Positions 39,375 to 47,788 of a DNA stretch of 64,000 nucleotides are shown one piece after another. Each line of letters begins with the position of its first letter. Position 1 is the stretch's first letter. This stretch comes from Saccharopolyspora elongata (lineage in GTDB: Bacteria; Actinomycetota; Actinomycetes; Mycobacteriales; Pseudonocardiaceae): contig NZ_SMKW01000001.1 of assembly GCF_004348985.1 (NCBI RefSeq), positions 62,001 to 126,000 of the forward strand, given 5' to 3'. Made by a program: the position numbers and the translations under genes. The notes under the pieces are model-generated. The model did no database searches, had not been told where the DNA came from, and was given only the letters and a program-made list of their open reading frames with translations.

Positions 39375-39908
39375 TCACCCCACCACGTGCTTCGCGATCG
39401 TGCGGAGCACATCCCGCAGCCCCTCGCGGACCTGCGGATCCTCGATCGTCTCGTCGGACCCGACGGCGCCGCGCGGAACGGTCAGGCGGACGCAGGCCGC
39501 ATCGATGATGTCGGTGCTCAGGTAGCCCAGGACCGTCCTGAGCGTCTCGGACGCGCCGTTCCCGCGCCCCTCCGGAGCGACGTTGACCCAGGCCACCGGC
39601 TTCTCGTGCATCTCCGAGCCGCCGACGGTCCAGTCGAGCAGGTTCTTGAAGCTGCCGGGCAGCGTGCCCGCGTATTCCGGCGTGCAGAACAGCAACGCGT
39701 CCGCCGAAGCGATCCGGCCGCGCAGATCAGCGGCAGGTGCGGGCAGCGAATCGGTGTCCTGGTCGGGGTTGAACGCCGGAAGCTCGGCCAGCCCCTCGTA
39801 GAGCGCGACCGTCACGCCGTCCGGCGCGGCCTCCAGCGCGGTGCGCAGCGCAGCGGTGTTCGTCGAACCGCTCCGCGTGCTGCCCGTGACCAGCAAGATC
39901 TCGACCAC
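39375..39908 (-). CDS. NADPH-dependent FMN reductase-family flavoprotein, 177 aa
   Basis: Flavodoxin-like fold: EILLVTGSTRSGSTNTAALR with the FMN phosphate loop, LLFCTPEYAGTLPGSFKNLL, typical of the family, and DWTVGGSEMHEKPVAWVNVA. It would reduce FMN, quinones, chromate or azo dyes with NAD(P)H. GTG 39908 has GGAGAGG seven bases upstream. A cluster of palindromes lies between it and the hydrolase gene. Confidence 0.88.
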   Translation of the reverse strand: MVEILLVTGSTRSGSTNTAALRTALEAAPDGVTVALYEGLAELPAFNPDQDTDSLPAPAADLRGRIASADALLFCTPEYAGTLPGSFKNLLDWTVGGSEMHEKPVAWVNVAPEGRGNGASETLRTVLGYLSTDIIDAACVRLTVPRGAVGSDETIEDPQVREGLRDVLRTIAKHVVG

Positions 39909-39946
39909 TGCCCCACCTCTCCCGGCCCGGCATTCGCCGTGCAACA

Positions 39947-40216
39947 TCCCGATTTTGCCTAAAATCGGGAGCCTTCGACGGGCCCCGGTGCTCCTCCCGG
40001 CTTTCCCTGCAGGGGCGTTCCAGAACGGCGGGCAAGACGTGACCGCCTGGAACGCGGAGCGCCGGTTTCGCGCGAAACCGGCGCTCCACGTGAGGGCGGG
40101 GCGCCGGTTTCGCGCGAAAACGTCACCGGCGCCGGGCACCCGGCGACCTGGGCAGGGAGCCTTCGGCGCGCGTCGAGGACTCCGTGGAGGCCTCCCGATT
40201 TTGCCTAAAATTGGGA
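39947..40216. repeat. Palindromic island: two TCCCGATTTT hairpins around a TTTCGCGCGAAA pair
   Basis: Four palindromes in 270 bp. TCCCGATTTT-GCCT-AAAATCGGGA at 39947-39970 and a one-mismatch copy at 40193-40216 enclose two TTTCGCGCGAAA cores centred at 40071.5 and 40113.5. The first core is the centre of a perfect 32-bp palindrome (40056-40087, starting GGAGCGCCGG). The whole gap between the FMN reductase and the hydrolase is otherwise empty. Confidence 0.85.
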
Positions 40217-40238
40217 AGGTCCTCTGGAACCCGGGCCG

Positions 40239-41312
40239 TCACGGGTTCTCGAAGCGGACTTCCGGGTAGCGCGGGGACGGGCCGTCCAGCAGGTGCTGCG
40301 GCCGGCCCCGCAGGTGCAGGTCCACGAACGCGGCGACGTAGTCCCTGGTGATCCGGGCCGTGCGATCGCCGGTCATCGGCTCGTCTCCCACGTCGATCCC
40401 CATCTGCTCCGCCAGGATCGAGTAGTCCGTGAACGACGAATGTGCTGTGCCCGCAACGGAAAGCCAGCGCTTCCAGCCCGTCAGGTGCGGCCAGCTGGCG
40501 TCCCAGGTTTCGTCCGCGCCCGGCCGACCGTGCTTGTCCGCGCCCAGCATCAGGAACGGGCGGTCGAGGTCCTCGGTCAACTCCGGCCGGAAGGTCCCGT
40601 CCATGTTGACCCCGGCGCGGATCCGCGGGTCTTCCCGCACCGCGTGCGCCGCGGCCGCGCCGCCCAGGGAATGGCCGGCCATCGCGATGCGGTCCGCGTC
40701 GATCAGGCCCGATCCGGTCAGCTCGTCGATCACGAACGAGACGTCGATCGCACGGTTCCGCGCGATGGTCGGCCCGTCCGGTTTCGTTTCGCAGATGAGG
40801 CATTCGGTGATCCGGCCATCCGGGAACGTGATCGCGCTCGCCTCGTAGGTGTGGTCCACGGCCGCGACGGCGTAGCCGCGGCTGGCGAGGTCCTCGGCCA
40901 GCCCGGTCAGCGACGAGCGCGAGAAGCTGTGTCCGGGCGAGAGCACCACCAGCGGCAATTTCCGGTCCAGCGGCTCCGCATCCGCCACCGCATGGGTGCG
41001 GGTCGTGCTCAGGATCTCCTCGGGAACCCCGGTCACCCGCAGGCCCGCCAGGATCAGGCGCGACTCCTCGGGCGTGACGTACTCGGCGCGCGGCCCGTCG
41101 CGGTCCTCGGTCGGGTAGAACAGCGACACCATCAGCTCGCGGTTCTCCTGCGGCACCCACGGATCGGGGCGGTCGTGGTCGACCAGGTGCAGCGTGGTCT
41201 TGCCGACCGCGAGCGGGCCGGTCGGTTCGGGGAGTGCGAGGCGCGCGGGCTCGGCCACCGCCGCCGGGGCCAGCAGGACGCCTGCCGCTACCGCGGCTAT
41301 CAGAGTTTTCAT
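40239..41312 (-). CDS. Secreted alpha/beta hydrolase, PAF-acetylhydrolase-like, 357 aa
   Basis: A signal peptide (MKTLIAAVAAGVLLAPAAVA, cleavage after residue ~20) and an alpha/beta hydrolase with nucleophile Ser215 in GHSLGG, acid Asp in VNMDGTF and His in GTAHSSFTD near residue 300. The LVVLSPGHSFSR oxyanion segment and the W/P-rich N-terminal part resemble plasma PAF-acetylhydrolase or large bacterial lipases. It probably acts on esters outside the cell. It is transcribed into the palindrome island. Confidence 0.85.
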   Translation of the reverse strand: MKTLIAAVAAGVLLAPAAVAEPARLALPEPTGPLAVGKTTLHLVDHDRPDPWVPQENRELMVSLFYPTEDRDGPRAEYVTPEESRLILAGLRVTGVPEEILSTTRTHAVADAEPLDRKLPLVVLSPGHSFSRSSLTGLAEDLASRGYAVAAVDHTYEASAITFPDGRITECLICETKPDGPTIARNRAIDVSFVIDELTGSGLIDADRIAMAGHSLGGAAAAHAVREDPRIRAGVNMDGTFRPELTEDLDRPFLMLGADKHGRPGADETWDASWPHLTGWKRWLSVAGTAHSSFTDYSILAEQMGIDVGDEPMTGDRTARITRDYVAAFVDLHLRGRPQHLLDGPSPRYPEVRFENP

Positions 41313-41375
41313 GCCGCCAAGCGTCGAACGGCGGCCATGCCGGGCGAATCCGGTGATTCCCTGATTCGCCCCCGA

Positions 41376-42536
41376 TCAGCCCAGCAGGTCGGCCCAGACG
41401 AGGTGGTGGTCCGAGGCGTCGTTGAGGCGGGCGAGCTCGTCGTTCGACGCCGGCCAGAAGACCCCGGCGCGCAACGGGATCAGCGTCGCCGACGGCAGGA
41501 CGTAGTCCACCCGGAGGTTGCCGGGCGCCTTGTCGTTGAAGTCGCCGGTGTCGAAGTACGGGTTGCCGCGCTGATCCGCGTTCGCCCCGCCCTGGGTCAG
41601 GCTCGCCTCGACCGCTCCGGCGCTGCCCGGCAGCGGGTCGATGACGCGCGGGGCGCGCAGGATCTGGCGGGCGCCGTTGCTGTCGCCGTCGACCGGATCG
41701 GAGTTCTGGTCGCCCGCGATGACGAACCGGGCGCCGGGCGCGAGACCGCCGGCGGCGCCAGCGTCGTCGTAGATGTAGCCGCCCCGGCCCGGGCTGACGT
41801 AGTCCGCCCAGAAGCGGATCTCGTCGTGGTTGCGCAGGGCGTTGCGCTTCTCCGGACCGTCGAACGCCGGCGGCGTCGGGTGCGAGGTCAGGAAGTGCAC
41901 GGTCCGCCCGCCGACCTCGATCGGCAGGTCCCAGTGCGACTTCGACGACAGCCGCAGGGCCGCCAGCTCCTCCGGCGAGTACCAGTCGCCGGGCTGCGGC
42001 GTCGCCGGGTCGTCGGGCAGCTGCGCGCCCGGCATGTCCACCCACCGGAACTGCTGGAACGTACGGGCCTCGCCGATCGGGTACTTCGACAGCACCACCA
42101 TGCCGTACTGGCCGGGGAACGCGCCGAAGCCGTGGGCGTCGCCCGGGCCGCCGACGGTGCCGTCCTCGTCCAGGTCCATGCCGGTCTGCACGCCCGTGTT
42201 CACCGGGGCGGTGTAGGCGTACGGGTAGTCGATCGGGTCGGCGCCGCCCTGGCCGTGCGCCAGGTAGTTGGCGCGGAAGGCGTCGACCGCCGCGCCGCCC
42301 TCGACGTAGTCGAACTCGTTGAGCAGCAGCACGTCCGGGCGGGCCCGCTGCACCACTTCTGCCACCTCGCGGGCCTGCGGATCGTCCGGTGTGGACAGAT
42401 CCGCGAGCAGCTCGCCCTCGGCGGCGCGGTTGAGGGAGGCGTTGAACGTCGCGAAGCGCACCGGCTGCGCCGCGTCGGCGGCGGGCGCCACCAGAGCTGC
42501 GGCGACCGCGGTGACCGCAAGAACGGCACGTTTCAC
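41376..42536 (-). CDS. Secreted endonuclease/exonuclease/phosphatase-family protein, 386 aa
   Basis: A GTG start, signal MKRAVLAVTAVAAALVAPAA and an EEP fold: RFATFNASLNR (Asn), LLNEFDYVEGG (Glu for metal), TSHPTPP (His), GDQNSDPVDG (Asp/Asn) and the terminal SDHHLVWADLL (catalytic His). All residues of this metal-dependent phosphodiesterase fold are in place. Secreted members act as DNases, phospholipases C or phytase-like enzymes. It begins 51 bp after a repeat hairpin and lies 63 bp upstream of the hydrolase gene. Confidence 0.87.
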   Translation of the reverse strand: MKRAVLAVTAVAAALVAPAADAAQPVRFATFNASLNRAAEGELLADLSTPDDPQAREVAEVVQRARPDVLLLNEFDYVEGGAAVDAFRANYLAHGQGGADPIDYPYAYTAPVNTGVQTGMDLDEDGTVGGPGDAHGFGAFPGQYGMVVLSKYPIGEARTFQQFRWVDMPGAQLPDDPATPQPGDWYSPEELAALRLSSKSHWDLPIEVGGRTVHFLTSHPTPPAFDGPEKRNALRNHDEIRFWADYVSPGRGGYIYDDAGAAGGLAPGARFVIAGDQNSDPVDGDSNGARQILRAPRVIDPLPGSAGAVEASLTQGGANADQRGNPYFDTGDFNDKAPGNLRVDYVLPSATLIPLRAGVFWPASNDELARLNDASDHHLVWADLLG

Positions 42537-42586
42537 GACATCCCCTTCGATCGGACTACGACAACCACCCCACCCGGTGAGTTCTT

Positions 42587-42634
42587 CCGCAATTTCAATG
42601 GAAATCGGACCTCTGATTTCCATTGAAATTGCGG
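42587..42634. repeat. 48-bp double TTTC-N4-GAAA hairpin, copy 1
   Basis: Arms CCGCAATTTCAATGGAAATC (42587-42606) and the exact complement (42615-42634) around an 8-base loop. Each arm contains one TTTC-N4-GAAA core, centres 24 bp apart. Same element at 45537 and 55132. Confidence 0.88.
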
Positions 42635-42719
42635 ACCACCGGGAAGCGGCGGGGCACTTCCGGGCCGGCTAGTGGCCGGAAGGGCCCCGCGCGCTGTTCG
42701 AACCTTTCCCAGGTGTCGA

Positions 42720-44234
42720 TCAGGCCAGGTTGTGGTGACCGGCCTTGGTCAGCACCGGGGCGTCGTGCTGCGCCATCATCGTGACCTGCGCGGCACGCAG
42801 CTGCGCGCGCTGGGCACGGCTCTGCATCCCGTTCACCGCCTCGGTGCTCTTCGAGTAGCCGTCGATCACCGCGGCCAGCGCCTTGGCGTTCCGCTCCAGC
42901 GCGATCCGGTCCACATTGGACAGGTTATCGCCCGGCGCGTGGTAGTTCGGGTCGAAGGCGACGCCCGCGGTGCCGCCCCACTTCGCCGCCTGCTCCTCGG
43001 TCTTGAGCTCCTCGACGCCGGTGTTCAGGCCGCCCGCCGGGATCCCCACCGCGATGAACTCGCCGTAGTCGGAACGCCCGTCGAACTCGTCGCCCTCCAC
43101 CTCGACGCCCTGCTTGGCCATCGCGGCGGCGAAGTCCTGCTCGATCTGCGCCGAGCCCTGCGGGCCCGTCGGGCCACCGGTGGAGCCGTCGCCGTCGTAG
43201 ACGAAGTAGCCGGCGTTCGGCGAACCGATCATGTCGAAGTTCAGGTACAGCGCGATGTCGAGCTGCTGCTCGAAGCTCAGGCCCTGCACGTACTGCGTCG
43301 ACCCGACCAGGCCGGATTCCTCCGCGCCCCAGAACGCGAACCGCACGGCGTTGTTGACCTTCGGGCTGCCGCCCAGCTTCAGCGCCGCCTCCAGCAGGCC
43401 CGCGCTGCCGGTGCCGTTGTCGTTGATGCCCGGGCCCTCGGGAACGCTGTCCAGGTGCGCGCCGGCCATCACGACGTTGTCGGTGCGACCGGTACGGGTC
43501 TGCGCCACGATGTTGCGGGTGGTGACGGTCTCCAGGCGAGCCTGGACGTCCAGCTTCACCTCGGCGCCGGCCTGCCCGGCGAGCGCCTCGCCGACCTCCT
43601 TGGTGACGCCGGCGGCCGGGATCTTCGAGATGTCCGGGTCGCCGAGCGTGCCGTTGAGCGCACCGTCCACGTTGTTGTAGATGATCGCGCCCGCCGCCCC
43701 GCGCTCGCCGGCGAACTTCGCCTTCTCACCGAAAGTGCACGCGCCGCGCTGGATCAGCACGACCTTGCCGGTGACGTCCTGCCCGTCGTAGTCGCTGGCG
43801 GAGCAGCCTGGTGTGTCGTCGACCGGGGCGACGGCCAGCGGCGCGGTGATGCCGCCCTGCGGGGTGGCCGGCGAGTACTCGAGCGCGTCACCCTCGACCG
43901 GCTGACCGGCCACCGCAAGGCTGAACGAGTCCAGGAAGTACGCCTGGTAGGTGAACTCCGGCGTGGTGACGTCAAAACCCGCGCCGCGGAGCTTGCCCGC
44001 CACGTAGTCGACGCTGGCCTCGTAGCCGGGCTGGCCGGACGCGCGGTTTCCGCCGTTCTGGTCGGCGATCCGCTGGAACGCGATCAGGTGACGGTTCACG
44101 GCGTTGGCGTTGATGGTCGAGCCGAGGTCGGCCGGCGCCGCGCTGGCCGGGGTGACGGTCAGCAACGCGGCGGCGCACGTCGCGGCCAAGGCCGCCGCCG
44201 AGCGCTTGGGTGTGATGGTTCGCGAACTCATCAT
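42720..44234 (-). CDS. Secreted M28 aminopeptidase with PA domain, 504 aa
   Basis: A signal peptide (~residues 1-32), then an M28 zinc peptidase interrupted by a protease-associated insert (~125-235). Metal ligands and catalytic residues are visible: His260 and Asp272 (GAHLDSV, GINDNGTG), the Glu305-Glu306 pair (WGAEESG), Asp334 (NFDMIG) and a C-terminal His in NYHAPGD. It resembles the Streptomyces-type and mycobacterial LpqL-type aminopeptidases that trim peptides at the cell surface. ATG 44234 (MMSS) has an adjacent second Met; either is possible. Confidence 0.9.
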   Translation of the reverse strand: MMSSRTITPKRSAAALAATCAAALLTVTPASAAPADLGSTINANAVNRHLIAFQRIADQNGGNRASGQPGYEASVDYVAGKLRGAGFDVTTPEFTYQAYFLDSFSLAVAGQPVEGDALEYSPATPQGGITAPLAVAPVDDTPGCSASDYDGQDVTGKVVLIQRGACTFGEKAKFAGERGAAGAIIYNNVDGALNGTLGDPDISKIPAAGVTKEVGEALAGQAGAEVKLDVQARLETVTTRNIVAQTRTGRTDNVVMAGAHLDSVPEGPGINDNGTGSAGLLEAALKLGGSPKVNNAVRFAFWGAEESGLVGSTQYVQGLSFEQQLDIALYLNFDMIGSPNAGYFVYDGDGSTGGPTGPQGSAQIEQDFAAAMAKQGVEVEGDEFDGRSDYGEFIAVGIPAGGLNTGVEELKTEEQAAKWGGTAGVAFDPNYHAPGDNLSNVDRIALERNAKALAAVIDGYSKSTEAVNGMQSRAQRAQLRAAQVTMMAQHDAPVLTKAGHHNLA

Positions 44235-44417
44235 GCTCCCCGCTTCGGGTGGACTTTGTGCTGGCTAGCCTTGAGAGGATCACTCAACGAAGTCAAGACC
44301 GCTCAGGGAAGCGTTAAGAAGCAGGGACTATTTCCCATTTTTACCGAGTTGTCCGGTCGACTTCGGACTCCCGCACCACGCGCTGCGAACCCTCCGTCGC
44401 TGACTACCGTCCAGGGC

Positions 44418-45395
44418 ATGTACGCGATTTCGATCCGCGAGCCGGGCGAACCGGACGTGCTGGAATGGACCGAACACCCCGACCCGCGGCCAGGTCCGGG
44501 TGAAGTGCTCATCGACGTCGTCGCGAGCGCGGTCAACCGCGCCGACCTGAGCCAGCGGCAGGGCAACTACCCGCCGCCGAAGGGCGCCAGCACCATCCTC
44601 GGGCTGGAATGCTCCGGAACCATCGCCGAAATCGGCGAAGGCGTCACCGGATGGCAGGTGGGCGACGAGGTTTGCGCACTGCTCGCCGGCGGCGGCTACG
44701 CCGAACGGGTCGTGGTGCCCGCCGCGCAGGTGCTGCCCAAGCCCGCCGGCGTGGACCTCGTCGAGGCCGCCGGATTGCCCGAGGTCAACTGCACCGTGTG
44801 GTCGAACGTGGTGCTGGAGGCCGGGCTCCGGAGCGGACAGCTGCTGCTCGTGCACGGCGGCGCCGGCGGCATCGGCACCAGCGCGATCCAGATCGCCAAG
44901 GCGATCGGCGCGCGCGTGGCGGCGACCGCCGGATCGGCCGCGAGCCGGCAGCTGTGCGCCGATCTGGGCGCGGACCCGGTCATCGACTACCGCAACGAGG
45001 ACTTCGTCGCGATCGTCAAGGAGCTCGGCGGCGCGGACGTCATCCTGGACAACATGGGAGCGTCCTACTTGGACCGCAACCTGTCCGCGCTGGCGCCCGA
45101 CGGGCACCTGGCCGTTATCGGCATGCAGGGCGGCCGAAAGGCCGAGCTGGACCTGGGGAAGATGCTGGTCAAGCGGCTGCACCTGTCGGTGCTCGGGCTC
45201 CGCGGGCGGCCGGTGGACGGGCCGCAGGGCAAGGCGGCGATCGTCGCCGACGTGCGGGAGCGGCTGTGGCCGCTGGTCGAGGCCGGCGAGGTGCGGACGC
45301 TGGTGCACGAGCGAGTGCCGCTGCCGGAGGCGGCGCGAGCGCACGCGATGCTGGAGGCGGGCGACGTCCGCGGCAAGATCCTCCTCGTCCGCTGA
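44418..45395 (+). CDS. NAD(P)H-quinone oxidoreductase (zeta-crystallin type), 325 aa
   Basis: Medium-chain dehydrogenase without catalytic zinc: N-terminal GroES-like part with EVLIDVVASAVNRADLSQRQ and GNYPPPKGASTILGLECSG, then the NADPH loop LVHGGAGGIGTSAIQIAK near 150. ATG 44418 gives full family length. In M. tuberculosis, Rv3777 stands in the same place next to Rv3778c as I remember, supporting orthology. Converts quinones or enones to reduced products; exact substrate unknown. It is followed by two hairpins shared with the convergent gene. Confidence 0.88.
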   Translation: MYAISIREPGEPDVLEWTEHPDPRPGPGEVLIDVVASAVNRADLSQRQGNYPPPKGASTILGLECSGTIAEIGEGVTGWQVGDEVCALLAGGGYAERVVVPAAQVLPKPAGVDLVEAAGLPEVNCTVWSNVVLEAGLRSGQLLLVHGGAGGIGTSAIQIAKAIGARVAATAGSAASRQLCADLGADPVIDYRNEDFVAIVKELGGADVILDNMGASYLDRNLSALAPDGHLAVIGMQGGRKAELDLGKMLVKRLHLSVLGLRGRPVDGPQGKAAIVADVRERLWPLVEAGEVRTLVHERVPLPEAARAHAMLEAGDVRGKILLVR

Positions 45396-45406
45396 CGGTC
45401 CGACGA

Positions 45407-45424
45407 CAGTTTCAATTGAAACTG
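45407..45424. repeat. CAGTTTCAATTGAAACTG palindrome
   Basis: Perfect 18-bp palindrome 12 bp after the oxidoreductase stop codon, with the TTTC-N4-GAAA core shared by the other repeats. Confidence 0.8.
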
Positions 45425-45448
45425 CACTCCCAGGACTGGCGAACTGCG

Positions 45449-45496
45449 GCTCGTGAGTGGCTGTTCCGGCAAGAACCGGAAGGACCACTCACGAGC
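45449..45496. terminator. Nested terminator hairpin
   Basis: GCTCGTGAGTGG pairs with CCACTCACGAGC; an inner TTCCGG/CCGGAA stem closes the loop. Lies between convergent genes. Confidence 0.8.
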
Positions 45497-45536
45497 GGCA
45501 TGCTGTGGACAACTCGGCCTGGGCTGTGGACAACTC

Positions 45537-45584
45537 CCGCAATTTCAATGGAAATCGGACCTTCGATTTCCATTGAAATTGCGG
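45537..45584. repeat. 48-bp double TTTC-N4-GAAA hairpin, copy 2
   Basis: Same arms as copy 1, loop GGACCTTC; preceded, like copy 3, by TGTGGACAACTC, so homology extends beyond the stem. Just 12 bp past the end of the aminotransferase-like gene. Confidence 0.88.
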
Positions 45585-45596
45585 TGGCGCCCCGGC

Positions 45597-46796
45597 TCAG
45601 CCGAGTTCGCCGACGGCCCGGACCAGCTGGTCCACCTCGGAGGCGTTCGTGTAGTGCGCCAGGCCCACCCGGACCGCGCCGCCGACCTCGCCGACGCCCA
45701 GCACCGCGAACACCCCGTGCGTGCCCGGATCCGCGAACGCGCAGACCCCACGCTCCGCGAGGTGCTCCACCGCGTCCTCCGCCTTGACCCCGTTCACCGT
45801 GAACGCCATCGACGGCACCCGGCGCATCGCGTCGCCGATCACCATCACGTGCCGCATCTTCCGCAGCCCGTTGGTCAGGTTCGCCAGCAGGCCCGCCTGG
45901 TACGACTTCACCGAACCCAGCGACGTCAGCAGGCGCTCCCGACGCGGCCCGACCGCCGAATCGTCCAGCTCCGCCAGGTAGTCCACCGAGGCCACCAGCC
46001 CGGCCAGCAGCGGATGGGCGTGCGGGCCGAGCTCCAGCCGCTCCGGGCCGCGCGCGCCGGGCTCCAGCGCCACCGACGGCAACTGGTCGAGCATCGCCGG
46101 GTTCTTGAACACCAGCGCGCCGACCGGCGGCCCGCCCCACGCCGAGGCGTTCACCGCCACCACGTCCGCGCCCATCGCGGTGATGTCCAGCGGCACGAAC
46201 GGCGCCGCCGCGGACGCGTCGACCACCACCAGCGCGCCCTGCTCGGCCGCGGCGTCCGCGGCCTGCCGCACGTCCGGCCGGGTGCCGACCGCACCCGACG
46301 CAGCCGTGATCGCGACGACCTTCGTGCGCGGGGTGACCAGTTCCTGGTACTGCCAGGTGGGCAGTTCGCAGGTCTCGATGTCGACCTCGGCCCACCGGAC
46401 CGTGGTGCCGGAGCGCTGCGCAGCGCGCTGCCACGGCGCGACGTTGGCCGGGTGGTCCAGCCGGGAGACGACGACGTCATCGCCGATCATCCAGCCGTCG
46501 CCGAGCGCATCGGCGAGCCGCTGCAGCAGAACGGCGGAGTTCGGCCCGAGCACCACCCCGGCGGGGTTGGCACCGATCAGGTCCGCAAAAGCGCGACGGG
46601 CGGCCTCCACGATCGCCTCGGCGCGCTGCGATGCGGGGAAGATCCCGCCCGGACCGGATACCGGGGCCCGCAGCGCGGTGGACGCCGCGGTCGCCACTTG
46701 TTCAGGAACCTGCATGCCCGCCGGGGCGTCCAGGTGCACCCACCCGTCGCCCAGCGCGGGGAAGAGCCCGCGAACAGCCGCGACGTCGAACGCCAT
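45597..46796 (-). CDS. Class-V aminotransferase-fold protein lacking the PLP lysine, 399 aa
   Basis: Sequence and length are those of cysteine desulfurase-like proteins: MAFDVAAVRGLFPALGDGWV, LDAPAGMQVPEQV, VVSRLDHPANVAPWQRAAQR. At the cofactor site the expected Lys segment (S-A-Y/H-K-x-x-G-P) reads NASAWGGPPVG with Ala219 at the Lys position. The usual DGAQ-P-H reads DASAAAPF, losing Gln and His. Asp193 is kept. It therefore looks like a pseudoenzyme with a conserved fold. Synteny with Rv3778c (from memory) suggests an old actinobacterial family next to the quinone oxidoreductase. Confidence 0.8.
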   Translation of the reverse strand: MAFDVAAVRGLFPALGDGWVHLDAPAGMQVPEQVATAASTALRAPVSGPGGIFPASQRAEAIVEAARRAFADLIGANPAGVVLGPNSAVLLQRLADALGDGWMIGDDVVVSRLDHPANVAPWQRAAQRSGTTVRWAEVDIETCELPTWQYQELVTPRTKVVAITAASGAVGTRPDVRQAADAAAEQGALVVVDASAAAPFVPLDITAMGADVVAVNASAWGGPPVGALVFKNPAMLDQLPSVALEPGARGPERLELGPHAHPLLAGLVASVDYLAELDDSAVGPRRERLLTSLGSVKSYQAGLLANLTNGLRKMRHVMVIGDAMRRVPSMAFTVNGVKAEDAVEHLAERGVCAFADPGTHGVFAVLGVGEVGGAVRVGLAHYTNASEVDQLVRAVGELG

Positions 46797-47157
46797 GGGG
46801 AACACGTTACGTACGGGGCGCGGCGTTCTCGCTGCCGGGTGGCAGATATCGCATCACTCGCGCAAAGACGGTTTCCAGGCTCACCCTGAGTAGCGGTGCG
46901 GGTGGCGGAACCTCAGACGCCGCCTGGCTGTGGGAGCCCCGACTTACGTATGACCAATACGCGGCATCGGGGACTGGCCTCGCCCAGTAGCCCAGAAGGG
47001 CGGGCACAGTCTGAGAACCCGCGGCGGTGCAAGCTGCGAGGGTGGGCTAAGCAGCTGCGCCGCTTCAAAGACAAAAGCAATCTCAAGGGCTGCGCCAGTG
47101 GGCACGCAGCGCTGCCCCGGAATTTCGAATCTTGTAGCGACCCGCCAGGATGGAGAC
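46797..47157. other. 361-bp region upstream of bpa without a supported gene
   Basis: Should hold promoters for the divergent aminotransferase-like gene and bpa. A GGAAC sequence at 46913 could be an ECF-type -35 box, but I could not match a -10. No clear repeat. Confidence 0.4.
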
Positions 47158-47688
47158 ATGACCCACGATCCGAGTGAGGGCCGGCCGCAGGTGTTCGTCG
47201 TCGGCGAGGACGGCAAGCCGGTCGGGGCCGCCCTGAGCCCCGACGAACAGCCGGAGCGCGGCGAGGACATCAACGACCTGGTCGAACAGCCCGCCAAGGT
47301 GATGCGCATCGGCACCATGATCAAGCAGCTGCTGGAGGAGGTCCGGGCGGCACCGCTGGACGAGGCCAGCCGCACCCGCCTCAAGGAGATCCACCAGTCG
47401 TCGATCCGCGAGCTGGAGCAGGGCCTCGCCCCGGAGCTCATCGAGGAGCTGGAGCGCCTGTCGCTGCCGTTCGCCCAGGAGTCGACGCCGTCCGAGTCGG
47501 AGCTGCGGATCGCCCAGGCCCAGCTGGTCGGCTGGCTGGAGGGCCTGTTCCACGGCCTGCAGACGGCGCTGTTCGCGCAGCAGATGGCCGCCCGCGCCCA
47601 GCTGGAGCAGATGCGCCGCGGCCTGCCGGCGGGCAGCACCGGCGACGTCGAACCCGGCCACCAGCGAGGCACCGGCCAGTACCTGTGA
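47158..47688 (+). CDS. bpa: Bacterial proteasome activator Bpa (PafE), 176 aa
   Basis: Helical protein MTHDPSEGRPQVFVVGEDGK... with long charged helices (EDINDLVEQPAKVMRIGTMI; SSIRELEQGLAPELIEELER) and the C-terminal GQYL that docks into the 20S proteasome alpha ring (HbYX-like). Length and ending match mycobacterial Bpa (Rv3780). It forms a dodecameric ring that opens the 20S core without ATP, degrading unfolded or heat-shock proteins. ATG 47158 follows GGAGA; the longer start at 47098 has no RBS. It precedes the cell-wall genes, as in mycobacteria. Confidence 0.92.
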   Translation: MTHDPSEGRPQVFVVGEDGKPVGAALSPDEQPERGEDINDLVEQPAKVMRIGTMIKQLLEEVRAAPLDEASRTRLKEIHQSSIRELEQGLAPELIEELERLSLPFAQESTPSESELRIAQAQLVGWLEGLFHGLQTALFAQQMAARAQLEQMRRGLPAGSTGDVEPGHQRGTGQYL

Positions 47689-47788
47689 CGCTCCGTGGAG
47701 GCTGCGCGCCCGACTCCAGGCGGGCGCTACGCCTTCGAGTGATGCCCACGCCGGAGGGGCACACCCGAGGTCGGTACTCTGACGCACT

